NCBI RefSeq assembly: GCF_019704555.1
Contig: NZ_AP024745.1
Coordinates: 11,149,501 to 11,213,500 of the forward strand
Direction of reading: 5' to 3'
Length of the DNA: 64,000 nucleotides
From: Actinoplanes sp. L3-i22
GTDB lineage: Bacteria; Actinomycetota; Actinomycetes; Mycobacteriales; Micromonosporaceae
In this document: piece by piece, positions 43,521 to 52,425 of the stretch
Numbering within the stretch: position 1 is the stretch's first letter
Layout of the letters: each line of letters begins with the position of its first letter
Translations under genes and position numbers: made by a program
Notes under the pieces: model-generated
Told to the model about the DNA's origin: nothing
Database searches by the model: none
The model's input: the letters and a program-made list of their open reading frames with translations, nothing else

Positions 43521-43931
43521 TTTCGGCAGCTCGGCAACGATCGGGACGTCCGCCGGCAGCCACGGGACACTGTCCAACTGGTCCACGGCCAGCCAGCGCA
43601 GAGCCATGTGCTCCAGCGCCTCCGGCACGCCGCCGTCGAGCACCGCGGCGGCGTAGACCCGGAGCACGGCCCGGCCGTGGGCCAGCGGCACGTCCGGGCC
43701 GACCCGGTCGCCGACCTCGACGCTGATGCCGAGCTCCTCCACGCATTCGCGGGCCAGCGCCTGCTGGTCGGTCTCGCCGCGCTCGACCTTGCCGCCGGGG
43801 AACTCCCACTTGCCGGCCGCCTCCGGCGGGGCGCTGCGCTGGCAGGCGAGAACCCGCCCACCCTCGATGATCGCCGCCGCCACAATCACCCTGGGTGATG
43901 GCAGGCGCTTGACGTACTGTTCCGACGGCAT
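43509..43931 (-). CDS. NUDIX hydrolase, MutT-like (8-oxo-dGTP diphosphatase type)
   Basis: This is a 140-residue protein. The NUDIX box is complete (GKVERGETDQQALARECVEELGI), preceded by VIVAAAIIEGGRVLACQRS and WEFPGG as in MutT. It would hydrolyse oxidised or other nucleoside triphosphates. The start is ATG 43931 (a TTG three codons upstream is possible). Confidence 0.9.
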   Translation of the reverse strand: MPSEQYVKRLPSPRVIVAAAIIEGGRVLACQRSAPPEAAGKWEFPGGKVERGETDQQALARECVEELGISVEVGDRVGPDVPLAHGRAVLRVYAAAVLDGGVPEALEHMALRWLAVDQLDSVPWLPADVPIVAELPKLLA

Positions 43932-44113
43932 GAGAAACAAGATCGCACAAAACTTCGCCGATCAGGTTGCCCGAGCCGCCCCGATCGTCCCCCAAACGCG
44001 GATATGTGGGCGTGGACATCACTGTCCCAACGGACGAGACTGTGCGTACCGACCATGACGACACGGCGACAGTTCGGCCACAAGCCGGCAACGACGCTTT
44101 GGGGGGTGGTGCC

Positions 44114-44428
44114 ATGCGGGCTAGAAAACGCCGGACCAATACCGGCTCGGACTATCTGAGCGACGCCCTCGCGCTGTTGAGCGGCTGGACCCGGGACGGC
44201 GTGCAGCTGCGCCGCGATCTCGCGTGCGACGACAGCCAGCATGCCGCATTGACCGAGCGGATCAAGGTGGCGGCGGACACACTCTCGATCCGGCCGATGA
44301 TCCGGCGCGTCGACGGGCACACCCAGATCTGCCTCGGTGAGCGGGACGGCGACGCCATCACGGACGGTGAGGTCACCCTGGCGGCCCGGATAGAGGACTT
44401 CTATCGCACCGTGCTGGAGCATCCGTAG
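44114..44428 (+). CDS. Pterin dehydratase-like small protein without the HHP motif
   Basis: This is a protein of about 104 residues (ATG 44114). Its layout, LLSGWTRDGVQLRRDL..., AALTERIKVAADTLSIRPMIRRVDGHTQICLGERDGDAITDGEVTLAARIEDFYR, follows the secondary-structure order of pterin-4a-carbinolamine dehydratases, but the catalytic HHP motif is replaced by RPM. It is probably a non-enzymatic member or a different protein of that fold. The assignment is tentative. Confidence 0.6.
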   Translation: MRARKRRTNTGSDYLSDALALLSGWTRDGVQLRRDLACDDSQHAALTERIKVAADTLSIRPMIRRVDGHTQICLGERDGDAITDGEVTLAARIEDFYRTVLEHP

Positions 44429-44439
44429 CCATCTCGGGC

Positions 44440-44445
44440 TACGCT
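44440..44445 (+). promoter_or_regulatory. Putative leaderless -10 (TACGCT)
   Basis: TACGCT ends 7 nt before the ATG at 44453. Confidence 0.45.
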
Positions 44446-44452
44446 GCGCCGC

Positions 44453-44815
44453 ATGGCAGACGTGATCTATGACAACAAGTCTCAGCTGGAGCAGGTCGAG
44501 AGCGGCCTCCTCGAGGGCGAGACGGTCATCGCCGTATACGACGCGATCGGCGTGGGCACCGGGTTCCTGGGCCTGACCAACCGCCGGATCATCATCCAGG
44601 ACAAGTCGTTCGTCGGTAAGAAGTTCGCGATCACGAGCATCCCCTACAACAAGGTGAGCTCGGTCAGCGTGGTCAGCAACAAGAGCTGGGTCGGCCAGTT
44701 CTTCTCCAGTGGCGAGATCGCCATCACCGTGGGCCAGCACGTCTACGAGGTCGAGTTCCGCGGCTCGGACAAGGCCCACCACGCGCACAACCTGATCCTC
44801 GGCTACGCCTCCTGA
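44453..44815 (+). CDS. PH-domain-like protein
   Basis: This is a 120-residue protein of the bacterial PH-domain type: GLLEGETVIAVYDAIGVGTGFLGLTNRRIIIQDKSFVGKKFAITSIPYNKVSSVSVVSNKSW... and GEIAITVGQHVYEVEFRGSDKAHHAHNLIL. The LTNRRIII and SIPYNKVSSV segments are diagnostic. It is soluble, with unknown binding partners. The start appears leaderless. Confidence 0.82.
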   Translation: MADVIYDNKSQLEQVESGLLEGETVIAVYDAIGVGTGFLGLTNRRIIIQDKSFVGKKFAITSIPYNKVSSVSVVSNKSWVGQFFSSGEIAITVGQHVYEVEFRGSDKAHHAHNLILGYAS

Positions 44816-45073
44816 CGTCAGCGCCCGCCGACCGCCTCCGTCAGATCCCAGACGTACCGGCGGCCGGCGGGCTTTCTCGTCGCGGCCGCAAGAGCTTCGG
44901 CTCGGCCGTTCGGCCCGTGCGCGACGGCCGGACGGCGGATGTCGCATGCCAGACTGAACCGTCGGCCAGGAGTCGTCCGCGGCAACTATTGCCGCCCCGA
45001 CCGGCCCGCCGCATGCTACCCGGGAGAGTCCCCGCGACCGATCGATGCCGCTGCCCCCTGGAGGCGTTCACCG

Positions 45074-45280
45074 ATGCTGGCTCACCTGCAGAAACCGCTG
45101 ACCCGACGGCCGAGCCACGATCTCTTCGACAGCGATCCCGGCCTCGCGCCGACGATCGGCGGCGGTGAAGGGGGCCGGTCGCACCGGCCGGTCGGGCCGC
45201 TCGCCGCGAACCCGGTGTTCACCCTGGCGCTGCTGCTCACGGCGGTGCTCGCCGGCCTCGCCACGGTCGCGCTGCGCTGA
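45074..45280 (+). CDS. Small single-helix membrane protein, hypothetical
   Basis: This is a 68-residue protein; the ATG at 45074 is favoured because a GGAGG site lies about 10 nt upstream. A polar N-terminus of about 45 residues precedes one hydrophobic C-terminal helix (NPVFTLALLLTAVLAGLATVAL). No family was recognised. About 260 bp without a convincing gene separate it from the PH-like gene. Confidence 0.5.
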   Translation: MLAHLQKPLTRRPSHDLFDSDPGLAPTIGGGEGGRSHRPVGPLAANPVFTLALLLTAVLAGLATVALR

Positions 45281-45297
45281 CCCGGCCGCCGGCTCGG

Positions 45298-46044
45298 TCA
45301 GTTCGGATATTCCGGGAGAACCCGGGTCGGCAGCGGCGTCTCGGTGACCGTCCCGTCGGCGGCGCGCTTCAGCTCGTACCCAAGCGGCCCTTCGCGATCC
45401 GCGACCACCGCCTCGAGTGAGGTGCCCCGGTAGACCAGCCCCGCGCCGTCGTCGGTGGCGAAGCCATCCGACAGCGTGCCGTCACCGATCAGCTCGTGCA
45501 TCTTCGGGCGGCGCTGCTCCTCGTGGTCGTAGTGCACGCCGTTGCTGTACGGCAGCCAGCCCAGCCCGTCGGTGAACCCGCGCAGCTCCAGCCCGTAGCT
45601 GTCGGTGCTGCCGCCCTGGTGCCAGCAGATCGAGCCGGCCGACACGCCGCTCATCACCACGCCGGCCTGCCACGCCTCGTGCAGGATCTCGTCCACCCCG
45701 TGCACCCGCCAGAGCGCGCAGAGGTTCGCCACGCTGCCGCCGTCCACCCAGATGATGTCCTGGGCCAGCAGGTGCGCGCGGATGTCGTCGACGTTCGGCA
45801 TCGGGAACAACTGCAGGTGGGACATGGTGAACCTGGTGCCGGCGAAGGCCGAGTAGAACGCGCCGATCCGGGCGTCGGGGTCACCGGTCGCCTGGGTCAG
45901 CACGCAGATCTTCGGAGCCTCGGTGGCGTTGGCCAGCTCCGCCGCGAAGTGGTGGATGCGGCCGGGCCGCATGTCGAAGAGGCCGTACCGGCCGCGCTGG
46001 AAGCTCGCGCTGGTGGCCAGAATGGTAGGAATGTCCGCGGTCAT
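45298..46044 (-). CDS. Peptidase E-like protein (S51 family)
   Basis: This is a 248-residue protein. Family S51 features are ILATSASFQRGRYGLFDMRPG..., IIWVDGGSVANLCALWRVHGVDEIL and the nucleophile elbow MSGVSAGSICW. Peptidase E cleaves Asp-X dipeptides; this larger variant may act on other isoaspartyl or cyanophycin-like substrates. The ATG at 46044 overlaps the upstream stop (ATGA). Confidence 0.88.
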   Translation of the reverse strand: MTADIPTILATSASFQRGRYGLFDMRPGRIHHFAAELANATEAPKICVLTQATGDPDARIGAFYSAFAGTRFTMSHLQLFPMPNVDDIRAHLLAQDIIWVDGGSVANLCALWRVHGVDEILHEAWQAGVVMSGVSAGSICWHQGGSTDSYGLELRGFTDGLGWLPYSNGVHYDHEEQRRPKMHELIGDGTLSDGFATDDGAGLVYRGTSLEAVVADREGPLGYELKRAADGTVTETPLPTRVLPEYPN

Positions 46045-46874
46045 CGCAACATCATCGCGCACGCCTCGGTGGTCTCCAGCACGAGATCGGCGGCGATGTC
46101 GATGGCCAGCGTGAGCCGCAACGGATCGCTGGTGATCGCAGCGAACGCGGCGTCCACCCGCTGCTGGAACTTCGCCGGCGCGCCCGGCAGCCGACCGGCC
46201 GCCGCCACCGCGCCCTTCTCGTTGACCAGCCACTGCCCGGCCGCGCCGTGCAGCGCGTGCGCACACACCCCGACCAGCCGGAACAGGCAGCCCGCGACGT
46301 AGCTGGTGTCGGACCGGGAGACCCCCTTGCGGGCCAGGCCGACCAGGAAGTCCGCCTCCCAGAGCCGGGTGACCAGGGCCTCGGCCAACGGCCTCGGAAA
46401 GACCCGGACGCGGCGTTGCAGCGCCACCAGCTCGCCGGTCGGATCGGCCAGGATCCGGCCAAGACCCAATTCGCCGGCGTACGCGAAGTCCGGCACCCCG
46501 AGCGGATGTCCGCCCTGTGCGTGGAACTCGTAGCGGCCCTGCTCGGCGTCGGCCCAGCTCCGGTGCACCCGGTCCAGGTCCCGGTAGAGCCAGTCCACCG
46601 GGTGGTCGCCGATCCGCAGCCAGCCGCCGCCGTCGACCCACGGCCCCCACTCGCCCGGCGCGGTGACCCGGGCGTTGGCGCCGGCGACCGCGATCGCCAG
46701 CTCGCCGAGCCGGTCGGTGTCGAACGGCGCCCGGTAGTAGAGCCCCAGATCGGTGTCGGACTCCACCGTGTGCGTCTGCCGGTCGCGGCTGCCGCCGAGC
46801 ACGACCCCGACCACCCCCGGAACGGTGAGCAGCCGCTGGGCCATCTCGGTCAGTTCGGCGTCGGAGAGTGCCAT
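46041..46874 (-). CDS. Nucleotidyltransferase-domain protein
   Basis: This is a 277-residue protein with an NTase core GVVLGGSRDRQTHTVESDTDLGLYY (GS...D-x-D). A helical C-terminal region (LVTRLWEADFLVGLARKGVSRSDTSYVAGCLFRLVGVC) resembles DUF4037-like or aminoglycoside-nucleotidyltransferase-like proteins. Substrate unknown. TAGGCT ends 6 nt before the ATG, suggesting a leaderless message. Confidence 0.82.
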   Translation of the reverse strand: MALSDAELTEMAQRLLTVPGVVGVVLGGSRDRQTHTVESDTDLGLYYRAPFDTDRLGELAIAVAGANARVTAPGEWGPWVDGGGWLRIGDHPVDWLYRDLDRVHRSWADAEQGRYEFHAQGGHPLGVPDFAYAGELGLGRILADPTGELVALQRRVRVFPRPLAEALVTRLWEADFLVGLARKGVSRSDTSYVAGCLFRLVGVCAHALHGAAGQWLVNEKGAVAAAGRLPGAPAKFQQRVDAAFAAITSDPLRLTLAIDIAADLVLETTEACAMMLR

Positions 46875-46880
46875 GTCCCG

Positions 46881-46886
46881 AGCCTA
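46881..46886 (-). promoter_or_regulatory. Putative leaderless -10 (TAGGCT)
   Basis: TAGGCT ends 6 nt before the ATG at 46874. Confidence 0.5.
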
Positions 46887-46905
46887 TGACGATCGGCCGG
46901 CCGGT

Positions 46906-47793
46906 TCAGCACACCGTGGCCGGTTCCCACCTGAGGTCGGTGAGCGCATCCGGGTCGAGCAGCGCGAGGTCCTCGTCGGTGACCGTCGGCGGCCCGTCCT
47001 CGGTCTCGGTGACCGTCGTCCTCGGGGCCGGGGTGGCGGGCGCCGGCTCGTCCGGGCACGTGGTCCGGCGGCCGAGCGGCACGCAGAGGTCCAGCGCGCT
47101 CGCGCAGTCCTCCTGGACGCCGAAGACCACCACGCGCTGCTGCGGCTGCCGGGTGACCGTGGTGCCCAGCACCCGCCGGCCGGACGGCTTCCCGTCGACG
47201 AGCGTGACCAGGTAGCGGATCGTCTGCTCGCCCGGCGTGCCCGGGGTCTGCACCCGGCGGAAGCCCTGCGGCAACGAGTCGTCGCGGACCACCCGGGTCC
47301 GGAACGGGATGGGCTGGGTCTCCACGTCGGTCCGGGTGGTGACGACCGGCTCGGCCTTCGCGTGGCTGCTCCCCGGCTTCTTCTTCGCCGCCGGCTTGTC
47401 CGCGGCCGTGCGCGAGGAGCGCGGGACGCGCGGGCCGGTCCGGTCGGCCGGGTCCTCGCCGCGGGCGCGGCTCAGCTCGGCGCCGGTCTCGGCCGGCTGC
47501 CCGGCGATCGGGGGCGCGGGCTGCACCGGGACGTGCACGTGCCGCTGCGGCAGCGGCTCGGCGGCCGCCGCCTCCCGGCTGACGATCTCCGGGTCCTGTT
47601 CCAGGTGCGCGGCGCCGGGGTCACCGGCCAGCGTCTGCTCGGCGGTCCGCCCGCCGTCGCCGGACAGCACGGCGGCGCCGGCCACCCCGCCGCTGAGGAG
47701 CGCCAGCAGCGCGCTGGTCCCGGCGAGCATGCGAACACCGAACGGCAGACGGGCCCACCAAGACTTTCGTGGCAATTCGAGCAGATGCTGCAT
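46906..47793 (-). CDS. Membrane-anchored G5-domain protein
   Basis: This is a 295-residue protein. The ATG at 47793 (MQHLLELPRKSWW) precedes one transmembrane or signal helix (MLAGTSALLALLSGGVAGAAVL). A disordered Pro/Ala/Lys region follows, then a G5 domain (VETQPIPFRTRVVRDDSLPQGFRRVQTPGTPGEQTIRYLVTLVDGKPSGRRVLGTTVTRQPQQRVVVFG). The Cys-containing C-terminal tail is short. G5 domains bind wall polymers; there is no Rpf or hydrolase domain. Confidence 0.82.
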   Translation of the reverse strand: MQHLLELPRKSWWARLPFGVRMLAGTSALLALLSGGVAGAAVLSGDGGRTAEQTLAGDPGAAHLEQDPEIVSREAAAAEPLPQRHVHVPVQPAPPIAGQPAETGAELSRARGEDPADRTGPRVPRSSRTAADKPAAKKKPGSSHAKAEPVVTTRTDVETQPIPFRTRVVRDDSLPQGFRRVQTPGTPGEQTIRYLVTLVDGKPSGRRVLGTTVTRQPQQRVVVFGVQEDCASALDLCVPLGRRTTCPDEPAPATPAPRTTVTETEDGPPTVTDEDLALLDPDALTDLRWEPATVC

Positions 47794-47969
47794 TGAGTCA
47801 CTAGTTGTCTGGTTTTGCACCAAAGCATTGTGACTTGTCCGGAACGAAAGGCAAGCGTCCGACAGTCCCCCGAAATGCTGACCGCCGCAGCCCGTCACCG
47901 CGTGAATCGTTCACTCCACGAGGCGAAATATCGCCGTTCCGGCCCCGCGGGCGGGATGCGGGGCGGCCG

Positions 47970-47975
47970 TACGAT
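47970..47975 (+). promoter_or_regulatory. Putative leaderless -10 (TACGAT) for marR
   Basis: TACGAT ends 7 nt before the ATG at 47983. Confidence 0.5.
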
Positions 47976-47982
47976 CACAGAC

Positions 47983-48441
47983 ATGCCAGCATCTGGACCC
48001 CCCGTCCCCCTGAGCCCGGCGGAGGAGGCGGTGATGCGCGCACTCGGGCGCTTCCTTCTGGTCGTGCCCCGCGCGCTGGACGCCGACCTGATACGCGAGC
48101 AGCGGATGTCCGCCAGTGAGTACTCGGTGCTCCGGCACCTCTCCGAGACGCCGGACCGGCGGATGCGGATGAGCGAGCTCGCCGCGGCCTGCGACATGTC
48201 GCTGAGCGGGATGACCCGGCTCGCGGCGAAACTGGAGTCGCTCGGCTACCTGAAACGGATCCGGTGCGAGGAGGACGCCCGCGGGGCGAACGCGGTGCTC
48301 ACCGAGAGCGGGCTGGAGCGGCTGCGGGAGGCGTGGCCGACCCACCTGGACAGCGTGCGCCGGCACATCTTCGACCACCTGGGCGAGCTGGACCTGGAAC
48401 GGCTGGCGGCGGCGTTCTCGGCGATGGCGACCGAGAGCTAG
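47983..48441 (+). CDS. MarR family regulator
   Basis: This is a 152-residue winged-helix regulator: ALGRFLLVVPRALDADLIREQRMSASEYSVLRHLSETPDRRMRMSELAAACDMSLSGMTRLAAKLESLGYLKRIRCEEDARGANAVLTESG. The recognition helix and wing are complete. Target genes are not evident; the nearest are the divergent G5-protein gene and a convergent GNAT. Confidence 0.9.
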   Translation: MPASGPPVPLSPAEEAVMRALGRFLLVVPRALDADLIREQRMSASEYSVLRHLSETPDRRMRMSELAAACDMSLSGMTRLAAKLESLGYLKRIRCEEDARGANAVLTESGLERLREAWPTHLDSVRRHIFDHLGELDLERLAAAFSAMATES

Positions 48442-48456
48442 GCCCTGGCTCGTCGA

Positions 48457-48942
48457 TCATGCGGAGCGAGGCGGGGCCTGGAGCGCCTTCTCGAAACAGC
48501 GGGAGATCGGGGAGCCGAGGTACTTGCCGTACAGCGGGATCTCCCGGTAGCCCTCCCGCTGGTAGAAGCGGATCGCGTCGGGCTGGGCGGTGCCGGTCTC
48601 CAGACGCAGCGTCAGCCAGCCGCGCTGTTTCGCGGCGGCCTCCAGGGCGCGGAGGATCGCGGGGGCGACGCCGGAGCCGCGGCCGGCCGGGGTCACGTAC
48701 ATCCGTTTGACCTCGGCGCTGTGCTCGTCGAGCCGTCGCAACGCGCCGCAGCCGATCGCCGTCGCGCCGTCGTCCCGCACGTGCGTCGCTACGAGGAAGA
48801 CGTCGATCTCGGCGGCGGACGGGGCGCCGCCCGGCTCGTGGTCATCGGATCCGTAGCGGGCGTCCAGCTCGGCGCGTTGGGCCAGCCGGAGGGCCACGCC
48901 GGCCGGGTCGTCCCAGGGGCGCTCCTCGATCGTCCACGTCAT
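48457..48942 (-). CDS. GNAT acetyltransferase
   Basis: This is a 161-residue protein. It shows EVKRMYVTPAGRGSGVAPAILRALEAAAKQRGW (acetyl-CoA binding) and LETGTAQPDAIRFYQREGYREIP. The order is typical of small-molecule GNATs; the substrate is not readable. TACCGT lies 6 nt before the ATG. Confidence 0.88.
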   Translation of the reverse strand: MTWTIEERPWDDPAGVALRLAQRAELDARYGSDDHEPGGAPSAAEIDVFLVATHVRDDGATAIGCGALRRLDEHSAEVKRMYVTPAGRGSGVAPAILRALEAAAKQRGWLTLRLETGTAQPDAIRFYQREGYREIPLYGKYLGSPISRCFEKALQAPPRSA

Positions 48943-48948
48943 GCGGTC

Positions 48949-48954
48949 ACGGTA
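48949..48954 (-). promoter_or_regulatory. Putative leaderless -10 (TACCGT)
   Basis: TACCGT ends 6 nt before the ATG at 48942. Confidence 0.45.
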
Positions 48955-49015
48955 CGACGGCCGTACGGCAGATGTGTTTCGGTTTTTCTGGTCGCTTCTC
49001 TGGTCGGCTTCGCTG

Positions 49016-49606
49016 TCAGCGGAGCACCGGGAAGATTGTGCCGGCGACGACGGCGCCGGCCAGCGCGCCGACCACCACCTGGGCCGGGGTGTGCGCGGTC
49101 AGCCGCACCCGGGCCCACCCGCCGAGCACCACCAGCGGCGCCCCGAGCAGCGCCACCGGTCCGTAGATCGCGATCATCGTCGCCAGGGTCCCGGCGGCCA
49201 CCCCGGCGTGTATCGACATCTTCCACCAGTGCGTGACCAGCGCGAAGATCACCAGCCCGGTGCCGCCCGCGACGAGCAGCGCCAGCACCTCCCGGGGGGC
49301 GCCGAGCAGCACCAGCACGATCAGCCCGGCGGTCAGCGACGCGACCCCGAACAGCAGCGGCAGCCGCCGGTCGGCCCGGTCCGGGATGTGATGGTCGGTG
49401 AGGCGGCCGGTGCGCACCCCGTGCAACACGTACCCCAGCGGGATGACCGCCGCGAAGATCGCGCCCGGCAGCCCCCACCAACGGGAGACACCGGGCGCGT
49501 CACCGGCGTGCCACCCCACGGCGACCAGCAGCGCCGCCACCAGCACGGCCGGCGCCAGCACTTCGGAGACGATGCGAGCGACGCGCTCGCCCAGGGTGTT
49601 GATCAC
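49016..49606 (-). CDS. PAP2-like membrane phosphatase homologue
   Basis: This is a 196-residue protein with about five hydrophobic segments. DRADRRLPLL, KMSIHAGVAAG and RVRLTAHTPAQVVVGALAG correspond to the three PAP2 phosphatase motifs (KxxxxxxRP, SxHxG, SRxxxxxHxxxD). The first is weakened, and the last Asp is replaced by Gln. It may act on lipid phosphates or be inactive. The start is GTG. Confidence 0.75.
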   Translation of the reverse strand: MINTLGERVARIVSEVLAPAVLVAALLVAVGWHAGDAPGVSRWWGLPGAIFAAVIPLGYVLHGVRTGRLTDHHIPDRADRRLPLLFGVASLTAGLIVLVLLGAPREVLALLVAGGTGLVIFALVTHWWKMSIHAGVAAGTLATMIAIYGPVALLGAPLVVLGGWARVRLTAHTPAQVVVGALAGAVVAGTIFPVLR

Positions 49607-49670
49607 GCTTCATTCTGGCAGGCAGGCGCGGATTCACCGCTGATCATCGCCGTGGGTGGTCCGGTGTCGG

Positions 49671-50453
49671 TCAGGCCGGGCTGGTCAAGATCCGGCCCAC
49701 CTCGGCGGCGCGGTCGCCGAGCGCGGCCCGCAACGCCGCCGCCACCTGGTGCGGCGGCGTGGCCGGCGACGACAGCGACGCGATCCACTGCTCCACCACG
49801 CCGAGCCGGGAGTCGATCGACGTGTAGCGGTCGTTCGCCTCCGACGCCTTGTCGTCGCCGCGCGCCGCGTATATCACCGCGAGCTGGAGCAACGTCGCCG
49901 CCGTCATCTTCTCGCCGGCCTTGCGGCCGAGCTCCTTCGCGGTGTCGGCGGTCAGCGTGATCTGGTCGTTGGCCAGAGCCATGTCGTCCTCCTCCAGCAG
50001 CCCCCACGGGCTGGTGTCCTGCTCCTGCGCGGTCGTGTACCGGGACGAGAAGTGCGCGTGGTCGGTGTGCGGATCCGTCGTCGACGTGTAGGTCCGCCAG
50101 CGCCAGTTGTCGACCGAGCGGTTCGCGATCCGGTGGTTCCAGATCACGTACTGCAGCCGGTCGTCCGCACCGGTGCGATGCCGGTCCACGATGGCCTTGA
50201 CCGCCTGGTCGAACCAGGCGGCCCCACCCGGCCACGGCCCCGAACTGTCGATGTCGAGGGCGTGCACCTCGTTCTTCGAGTCCGAGTCGTGGTCACGCAG
50301 GATGTCCGAGTCCTCATCCGGCGTGTGGTCGGACGAGGACGTGTGCGCGCTGTCCCCGATCGACCCGTCGGAACCCTTGTCGCGGGATGGGGAGACGGCG
50401 TTGAACTCGGCCCGCAGCGTTACCAGACACGGCACCAGAACCCAGTCAGACAT
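49671..50453 (-). CDS. Phage-lysin-like protein, M15/LAS-type peptidase fold
   Basis: This is a 260-residue protein. SIGDSAHTSSSDHTPDEDSD..., NEVHALDID and DPHTDHAHFS resemble the SxHxxGxAxD and HxH metal-binding motifs of D,D-peptidase-like or phage endolysin domains. The C-terminal 90 residues are a polar helical region (ALANDQITLTADTAKELGRKAGE..., TSIDSRLGVVEQWIA) of the kind seen in phage lysins. No other phage genes adjoin it, so it is either a stand-alone lysin or a relic. Confidence 0.65.
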   Translation of the reverse strand: MSDWVLVPCLVTLRAEFNAVSPSRDKGSDGSIGDSAHTSSSDHTPDEDSDILRDHDSDSKNEVHALDIDSSGPWPGGAAWFDQAVKAIVDRHRTGADDRLQYVIWNHRIANRSVDNWRWRTYTSTTDPHTDHAHFSSRYTTAQEQDTSPWGLLEEDDMALANDQITLTADTAKELGRKAGEKMTAATLLQLAVIYAARGDDKASEANDRYTSIDSRLGVVEQWIASLSSPATPPHQVAAALRAALGDRAAEVGRILTSPA

Positions 50454-50581
50454 CGGCAACCCCTCGAAGTGGTCCGTCGTACACGGACGAACGTTCCCAC
50501 GAGACCGGGGGTGTCAATCGCACTCCGCGTGCCTGGAATCACCCGATGGGGGCAGCGAAGGCCGATGTGGAAGAAACCCGG

Positions 50582-50977
50582 CTACAGCCCGATGACCCGG
50601 ACCTGCCGCCCGCACAGCTTGATCATGTCGTCCACATCAGACGTCAGGACGGCCACCGGTGCGGGCAGGCGCAGCGCGACGTCGGCGACCATGGCGTCGA
50701 TGGCGTACTTGTGCCCGTGCAGCCCAGCCCCCTTCAGCAGCTGCGCACTGCGACGGGCACTTTCCTTCGTCACCGCTTCCACCCGGATCCGGGACAGCAA
50801 CCAGCTCAGCCGTGCGGCGTCCACGCCGGGGTGGGAGACCTCGATGATCGTGGCGGCCGACATGGCCAGATCGGCCCCGTCCCGCTCCGCCTGCTCCAGC
50901 AGGCGCATCACCTTGCGGTCCCGATCGATCCACCCCGAGAAGCCCTGCGAGTCGAGCACCAGCGACTCGAGGCTCAC
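50582..50977 (-). CDS. vapC: VapC-like PIN-domain toxin
   Basis: This is a 131-residue protein. PIN active-site acids fit Asp9 (LVLDSQGF), Glu46 (TIIEV), Asp94 (YAIDAMVAD) and Asp114 (TSDVDD). It would be a Mg-dependent RNase. The GTG at 50977 overlaps the antitoxin stop (GTGA), the standard vapBC order. Confidence 0.88.
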   Translation of the reverse strand: MSLESLVLDSQGFSGWIDRDRKVMRLLEQAERDGADLAMSAATIIEVSHPGVDAARLSWLLSRIRVEAVTKESARRSAQLLKGAGLHGHKYAIDAMVADVALRLPAPVAVLTSDVDDMIKLCGRQVRVIGL

Positions 50978-51213
50978 GCCGCGCGCTCCGCCTCCTCGGT
51001 CCCGTGCAGGAGCGCCCGGGCCTCCGCCATCTCCGCGTCCGAGAACGCCCCGAACTCACCCTGGTAGCGGTCCAGTTCCTCGCGCAGGAGCCGGCGGCGC
51101 TCGGCCCGCTCGGCCAGCTCGGTGAGGTAACCGGAGACGTTGTCGGTGTGCGACTTCATGCTCTCCAGCAGCTCCACCGGCAGCGTGATCGTGACCTTTT
51201 TCGTCCTCGCCAT
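50974..51213 (-). CDS. vapB: VapB-like ribbon-helix-helix antitoxin
   Basis: This is a 79-residue protein. KKVTITLPVELLESMKSHTDNVSGYLTELAERAERRRLLREEL is a ribbon-helix-helix DNA-binding domain followed by an acidic toxin-binding tail. It should neutralise VapC and autoregulate. TATGGT, part of a small ACCATGGT palindrome, lies 6 nt before the ATG. Confidence 0.85.
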   Translation of the reverse strand: MARTKKVTITLPVELLESMKSHTDNVSGYLTELAERAERRRLLREELDRYQGEFGAFSDAEMAEARALLHGTEEAERAA

Positions 51214-51219
51214 GCATCG

Positions 51220-51225
51220 ACCATA
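51220..51225 (-). promoter_or_regulatory. Putative leaderless -10 (TATGGT) for vapB
   Basis: TATGGT ends 6 nt before the ATG and overlaps an ACCATGGT palindrome that could be the VapBC operator. Confidence 0.5.
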
Positions 51226-51262
51226 CCATGGTGTTACCGCATCGCGACGCACCCGAACGGCG

Positions 51263-51294
51263 CCGGAAGCCACCCCGGGGAGGGTGGCATCCGG
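51263..51294 (-). terminator. Hairpin terminator after ychF
   Basis: GCCACCC (51269-51275) pairs with GGGTGGC (51282-51288), extended by outer CCGG/CCGG pairs across a 2-nt mismatch. It lies between the ychF stop and the vapB promoter. Confidence 0.6.
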
Positions 51295-51316
51295 CCGGAC
51301 GAACGTCGACACGAAA

Positions 51317-52402
<1,086 letters not shown>

Positions 52403-52410
52403 GGAACGCC

Positions 52411-52416
52411 AGTCTA
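52411..52416 (-). promoter_or_regulatory. Putative leaderless -10 (TAGACT) for ychF
   Basis: TAGACT ends 8 nt before the GTG at 52402. Confidence 0.4.
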
Positions 52417-52425
52417 CGGGTTCCG

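Noticed and set aside
49671..51213. Prophage remnant including the lysin-like gene and vapBC
   Set aside because: No integrase, terminase, capsid or tail genes, no attachment-site repeats, and ordinary G+C content; only one gene is phage-like.
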